A DNA stretch of 64,000 nucleotides from Histidinibacterium lentulum (lineage in GTDB: Bacteria; Pseudomonadota; Alphaproteobacteria; Rhodobacterales; Rhodobacteraceae). The notes beneath the pieces were generated by a model. The model searched no databases, was not told where the DNA came from, and was given only the letters and a program-made list of their open reading frames with translations. Shown here piece after piece: positions 60,720-64,000 of the stretch (position 1 is its first letter; the number at the start of each line of letters is the position of its first letter). Location: positions 1-64,000 of the forward strand of contig NZ_ML119089.1 in assembly GCF_003789055.1 (NCBI RefSeq), in the 5' to 3' direction. The translations under genes and the position numbers were made by a program.

Positions 60720-62384
60720 TCACGCCAGCCGGCTGATCACCACCGTCACCTCGGGCTTCTTGCCGATCTCGCCCTGGGCCGAGCGCCGCACGATCTGGCG
60801 CAACTCCTTCTCCAGCGCCTCGTCGTCGGCCAGCGTCTTGCGATGCGCCCGCGAGACGAACTGGTCGAGATCCGCCTCCAGCACATCGACCAGCGGCGCC
60901 CCCGTCTGGCCGGTCTCCGCCAGCCCCATCGTCTCGCACCAAGGTTCGCCCAGCGGCGCGCCGTCCTCGTCGATGATCAGCGTCACCGTGACATGGCCGT
61001 TGAGCGCCATCCGGATCCGGTCCCGAACCACGCCGTCCAGCGCGCCCACCAGCACCGATCCGTCGAGATAGGTCCGGCACGTCTCCACATAGTCCACCGC
61101 GCGGACCGGATCGGCGGCAAGGTCCAGCACGGTTCCGTTCACCGCCAGCACGCCGCGCCGCCCTGTCGCCTCGGCGAGCCGCACATGGGCCGTCAGATGG
61201 CGGTGCTCGCCATGCATCGGCACCACGACCTTCGGCGCAAGAAGCTCGTGCAGCGCCTCGAGATCGGGCCGGTTGGCATGGCCCGAGACGTGATAACGCC
61301 CGGAACTGTCGTCGACCACCAGCACGCCCTTTTCAGAGAGCTGGTTGACGATGCGGATCACCCCCCGCTCGTTGCCGGGAATGGTCTTCGACGAGAAGAG
61401 GAACGTGTCCCCCGCCTTCAGCTCGAGGCCCAGGTACTTGCCCTGCGCCAGCTGCGCCGAGGCGGCGCGGCGCTCCCCCTGACTGCCCGTCACCAGCAGA
61501 AGCAGGTTCTCCCGCGGCAGCATCGCCGCATCCTCGGGCGGCACCACGGCAGGAAAATCCGTGAGCCAGCCGGTCTCCACCGCCGCCTCCACCATCCGCC
61601 GCATCGCCCGTCCGAGGAGACAGACCGACCGCCCCGCGCGGGTCGCCGCATCGGCCAGCGTCTTCAGCCGCGCGACGTTCGAGGCAAAGGTCGTGGCGCA
61701 GACGAGTCCCTCCGCTTCGGCCATCAGCCGCTCGATATCCGCCCCGATCGACGATTCCGACCGGCCCGGGTGCTCCGAATGCACGTTCGTCGAATCGCAC
61801 ATCAGCGCCAGCACGCCGGGCCGCGCCACCTCCGCCCAGAGGTCGCGGTCGAAGGGCTCGCCCACCACCGGCGTCGGATCGATCTTGAAGTCACCGGAAT
61901 GCACCACCCGCCCCGCCGGGGTGTCGATGGCAAGGCCCGCGCTTTCCGGGATGGAATGGCTGACCGGCACGAAGGAGACCGTGAACGGTCCCGCCGTCAC
62001 CGTCTCGGGCCAGGCCCCCACGACCGTCACCGCATCCGCGGGCACGCCGTACTCCTCGAGCTTTGCCCGCGCATGATGGGCCGTGAACTTGCGGGCGAAG
62101 ACCGGCGCGCGCAGCCGCGCGTAAAGATGCCCCACCGCGCCCACGTGATCCTCGTGGGCATGGGTGATGAAGATGCCGTCGATCCGGTCCCGACGCTCCT
62201 CCAGCCAGGCCACGTCCGGCAGGATCAGGTCCACGCCCGGAGATCCGTCCATGTCGGGAAAGGTCACCCCTAGGTCGACGACGATCAGCCGCTCCCTGCC
62301 CGGCGCGCCGTAGCCGTAGACATAGCAGTTCATTCCGATCTCGCCGGCACCGCCGAGGGGAAGGTAAATCAGCCGGTCGGTCAT
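60720..62384 (-). CDS. rnj: Ribonuclease J
   Basis: 554 residues. Metallo-beta-lactamase core with the HxHxDH motif in THAHEDHVGA, then beta-CASP segments including MCDSTNVHSEHPGRSE, LLVTGSQGERRAASAQLA and VSGHANRPDLEALHELL (last part with a catalytic His), and a C-terminal domain. RNase J has 5'-exonuclease and endonuclease activity and, in alphaproteobacteria, matures 23S and 16S rRNA ends and acts in mRNA decay. The start overlaps the coaX stop (ATGA), so the two are coupled. Confidence 0.95.
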   Translation of the reverse strand: MTDRLIYLPLGGAGEIGMNCYVYGYGAPGRERLIVVDLGVTFPDMDGSPGVDLILPDVAWLEERRDRIDGIFITHAHEDHVGAVGHLYARLRAPVFARKFTAHHARAKLEEYGVPADAVTVVGAWPETVTAGPFTVSFVPVSHSIPESAGLAIDTPAGRVVHSGDFKIDPTPVVGEPFDRDLWAEVARPGVLALMCDSTNVHSEHPGRSESSIGADIERLMAEAEGLVCATTFASNVARLKTLADAATRAGRSVCLLGRAMRRMVEAAVETGWLTDFPAVVPPEDAAMLPRENLLLLVTGSQGERRAASAQLAQGKYLGLELKAGDTFLFSSKTIPGNERGVIRIVNQLSEKGVLVVDDSSGRYHVSGHANRPDLEALHELLAPKVVVPMHGEHRHLTAHVRLAEATGRRGVLAVNGTVLDLAADPVRAVDYVETCRTYLDGSVLVGALDGVVRDRIRMALNGHVTVTLIIDEDGAPLGEPWCETMGLAETGQTGAPLVDVLEADLDQFVSRAHRKTLADDEALEKELRQIVRRSAQGEIGKKPEVTVVISRLA

Positions 62385-63154
62385 GCGGTCTCCTGGTTGT
62401 AGGCATGGATGACCCGAAGGCCGTGCATCGTCAGATCGTCCTCGACATGGTCGAACAGCACGTCGCCCGTGCTGAACAGCGGCGCCAGTCCCCCGGTGCC
62501 GATCACGCTCATGGGACGGTCGTATTCTCCCCGGATGCGATCACATAGTTCGCGCACGAGGCCGACATAGCCCCAGAACACGCCCGACTGCATGCAGGCA
62601 ACCGTATTCGTCCCGATCACCGATTGCGGCTTCGTCACATCGACGTGCGGCAGGGCCGCAGCCGCCTCGTGCAGGGCCTGCAGGCTCAGGTTCACGCCGG
62701 GCGCGATGACGCCGCCCACATAGGCCCCGTCATGGGCCACCACGTCGAAGGTCGTGGCGGTGCCGAAGTCCACGACGATGAGATCGCCCCCATGCCGGTC
62801 ATAGGCCCCCGCGGCGTTCACCAGCCGGTCCGGTCCCACTTGCGTGCCCGCATCCACCCGCGGCTCCGTCGGCAGGCGGCACTCGGGCTTGCCCACCACC
62901 AGGGGGCGCGCGCCGAAATAGCGGTCGGCGAAGACGCGCAGGTTGAACACCACCCGCGGCACGGTCGAGGAGATGATCACATCGGTAATCCGCGCCTCGA
63001 TCCGGTGATGCCGCAGAAGCGTGTCGAACCAGACGAAATACTGGTCCGCCGTGCGCTGATGCTCGGTCGAGGTCCTCAGCGTGACGAGGAACCGCTCCCC
63101 GTCCCAGATCGCGAAGACGGTGTTGGTATTGCCGCAGTCGATGCACAGAAGCAT
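62381..63154 (-). CDS. coaX: Type III pantothenate kinase
   Basis: 257 residues. N-terminal phosphate-binding IDCGNTNTVFAIW, DYRPXX-like LVNAAGAYDRHGGDLIVVDFGTATTFD (in part) and GGVIAPGVNLS are CoaX hallmarks of the ASKHA fold. It phosphorylates pantothenate in CoA synthesis, needs a monovalent cation and is not feedback-inhibited by CoA. It sits in the conserved nuoN-birA-coaX-rnj order, 12 bases after birA. Confidence 0.95.
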   Translation of the reverse strand: MLLCIDCGNTNTVFAIWDGERFLVTLRTSTEHQRTADQYFVWFDTLLRHHRIEARITDVIISSTVPRVVFNLRVFADRYFGARPLVVGKPECRLPTEPRVDAGTQVGPDRLVNAAGAYDRHGGDLIVVDFGTATTFDVVAHDGAYVGGVIAPGVNLSLQALHEAAAALPHVDVTKPQSVIGTNTVACMQSGVFWGYVGLVRELCDRIRGEYDRPMSVIGTGGLAPLFSTGDVLFDHVEDDLTMHGLRVIHAYNQETA

Positions 63155-63166
63155 GGGGAGCCGCCC

Positions 63167-63913
63167 TCAGAAATAGACGTCGGCTGCCGGGATCGTCCGC
63201 CGTCCGCTGCCGGTCTCGAGCACGAGACATCCCTCGTCGTCCACCGTCTCGAACCGCCCCGTGATTTCCTCGCGCCTGGTGCGGGCGGTGATCACCTCGC
63301 CCAGACGCGCGGCATGCTCCAGCCATTCGTCGCGCACCCGGGCAAAGCCCAGCCGCGCCAGCATGCGCTCCTGCGTGGCGTAGTGCTGGGCGAGCATGGT
63401 CAGGAACTCCTCGGGCGTCACCGCCTCGCCCCCCTGCTGGGTCAGGCTCACCGGCCGGAACGCCTCGCGCCGGTCGTCGGGCGGGGCGGTGGCGAGGTTG
63501 ACGCCGATCCCGATGGAGAGCCAGTCCACATATGGCCCTCGCCCCGAGCTCTCGAGCAGGATGCCCGCGACCTTGCCGTCGTTCAGCAGCACGTCGTTGG
63601 GCCATTTCAGCGCCAGCGCATCGCGGTCCACATAGATCGCCAGCGTCTCGAACAGCGCATTCGCGGCAAGGAACGACCGCCGCGCGGCCTCGGAGGGCGT
63701 GCAGGCGGGTTGCATCAGCAGCGTCGCCGCGAAATTGCCCTCGCCCGAGATCCAGACATTGCCGCGCCGCCCCCTGCCCCCGGTCTGACGCCGGGCGAGG
63801 ATCCACGTCGGCGCATCCAGTGTGCCCGCCCGCGCACTGGCTTCCGCCATGGTGCTGGCCGCCTCCTCGAGGATGAGGCGGCCGTACCCCTGGGGCCAGA
63901 GATCAGTTGACAA
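63167..63913 (-). CDS. birA: Biotin-[acetyl-CoA-carboxylase] ligase
   Basis: 248 residues from a TTG that overlaps the nuoN stop by 11 bases; no ATG is available. Biotinyl-5'-AMP binding loop GGRGRRGNVW (family GRGRRG), and WPNDVLLNDGKVAGILLE with the catalytic Lys. There is no N-terminal DNA-binding domain, so this is a monofunctional ligase, not the biotin repressor. It biotinylates the BCCP subunit of acetyl-CoA carboxylase. Its place after nuoN is conserved in alphaproteobacteria and reflects translational coupling. Confidence 0.93.
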   Translation of the reverse strand: MSTDLWPQGYGRLILEEAASTMAEASARAGTLDAPTWILARRQTGGRGRRGNVWISGEGNFAATLLMQPACTPSEAARRSFLAANALFETLAIYVDRDALALKWPNDVLLNDGKVAGILLESSGRGPYVDWLSIGIGVNLATAPPDDRREAFRPVSLTQQGGEAVTPEEFLTMLAQHYATQERMLARLGFARVRDEWLEHAARLGEVITARTRREEITGRFETVDDEGCLVLETGSGRRTIPAADVYF

Positions 63914-64000
63914 GCGTCGCGGCCGCCGCAGCGGCGAGCGGCTCGATACCGAAGAGATTGACCACGCCGAAGACCATCACCACCGCCGAGGCCATCAGGA
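63903..64000 (-). CDS. nuoN: NADH-quinone oxidoreductase subunit N, C-terminal fragment
   Basis: Only the last 31 residues are in the window. They read LMASAVVMVFGVVNLFGIEP followed by an Ala-rich end, which matches the end of the last membrane helix and tail of NuoN, one of the antiporter-like subunits of complex I. The conserved neighbour birA supports the call. The rest of the nuo operon lies beyond the window. Confidence 0.85.
   Translation of the reverse strand, partial: LMASAVVMVFGVVNLFGIEPLAAAAAATLVN

Overview
This is a 64 kb stretch of high-GC alphaproteobacterial chromosome. The gene orders lptF-lptG-lptD-surA-pdxA-rsmA, prfA-prmC-DUF4167 and nuoN-birA-coaX-rnj, together with the GapR, DUF6869 and small Hint-domain genes, point to the Rhodobacterales (Rhodobacter/Roseobacter lineage). 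The species cannot be named from the sequence alone. No prophage, integrase, transposase, rRNA or CRISPR array was seen. One tRNA gene is present, tRNA-Thr(UGU).

Layout. 1-2.6 kb: 3' end of a 2-oxo acid dehydrogenase E2 gene, a TfoX C-terminal-domain protein, two small membrane-type genes (YqaE/Pmp3 and DUF4112) and a di-haem cytochrome c peroxidase. 3-9.9 kb: ndk, a PRC-barrel protein, an ABC-F ATPase, MarC, a membrane-anchored retropepsin, holC and pepA, with a twin hairpin repeat between the retropepsin gene and holC. 10-17.5 kb: a tight six-gene envelope operon (lptF, lptG, lptD, surA, pdxA, rsmA). 17.5-26.2 kb: DUF4167, prmC, prfA, DUF1499, agmatinase, mazG, a CapA-type phosphoesterase and a Uup-type ABC-F ATPase. 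26.3-34.1 kb: an inositol/rhizopine-type catabolic cluster with two Gfo/Idh/MocA dehydrogenases, a CUT2-type ABC transporter, a MocC/IolE-like TIM-barrel protein, a LacI regulator and a divergent MocE-type Rieske ferredoxin. 34.1-41.1 kb: extracellular-polysaccharide functions (UDP-glucuronate epimerase, UDP-glucose dehydrogenase, Wzc-type tyrosine autokinase, GT4 glycosyltransferase) and a PPP-type phosphatase. 41.1-45 kb: a CheB-CheR-PAS-HWE kinase fusion with a single-domain response regulator. 45.3-54.4 kb: accessory genes including a leaderless ModA-like binding protein, an MFS exporter, tRNA-Thr, gapR, an orphan iron-type ABC ATPase, an atypical SDR, a Hint-domain protein and a lipoprotein. 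54.5-64 kb: prfC, an AT-rich foreign gene, a DUF6869 gene, a GT8 glycosyltransferase, a DEAD-box helicase, a PilZ protein, then rnj, coaX, birA and the end of nuoN.

How genes work together. LptF/G form the inner-membrane part and LptD the outer-membrane end of lipopolysaccharide export, and SurA chaperones LptD. UDP-glucose dehydrogenase and the epimerase would supply UDP-glucuronate and UDP-galacturonate for polysaccharide whose assembly the tyrosine kinase controls. The inositol cluster imports and oxidises a cyclitol-like substrate under LacI control, but the later iol genes are absent from the window.

Most notable: (i) a dispersed intergenic repeat family made of a conserved TCATCTGGCC..GAAATAC head followed by hairpins whose stem sequences differ but stay paired, with one copy read through as protein inside the uup gene; (ii) a low-GC gene inserted exactly at the 3' end of prfC whose product has a PD-(D/E)XK-like core; (iii) a Hint protein with Ser at the usual Cys position and an SDR lacking the Tyr/Lys pair; (iv) perfect palindromes upstream of the tyrosine kinase gene and after gapR.
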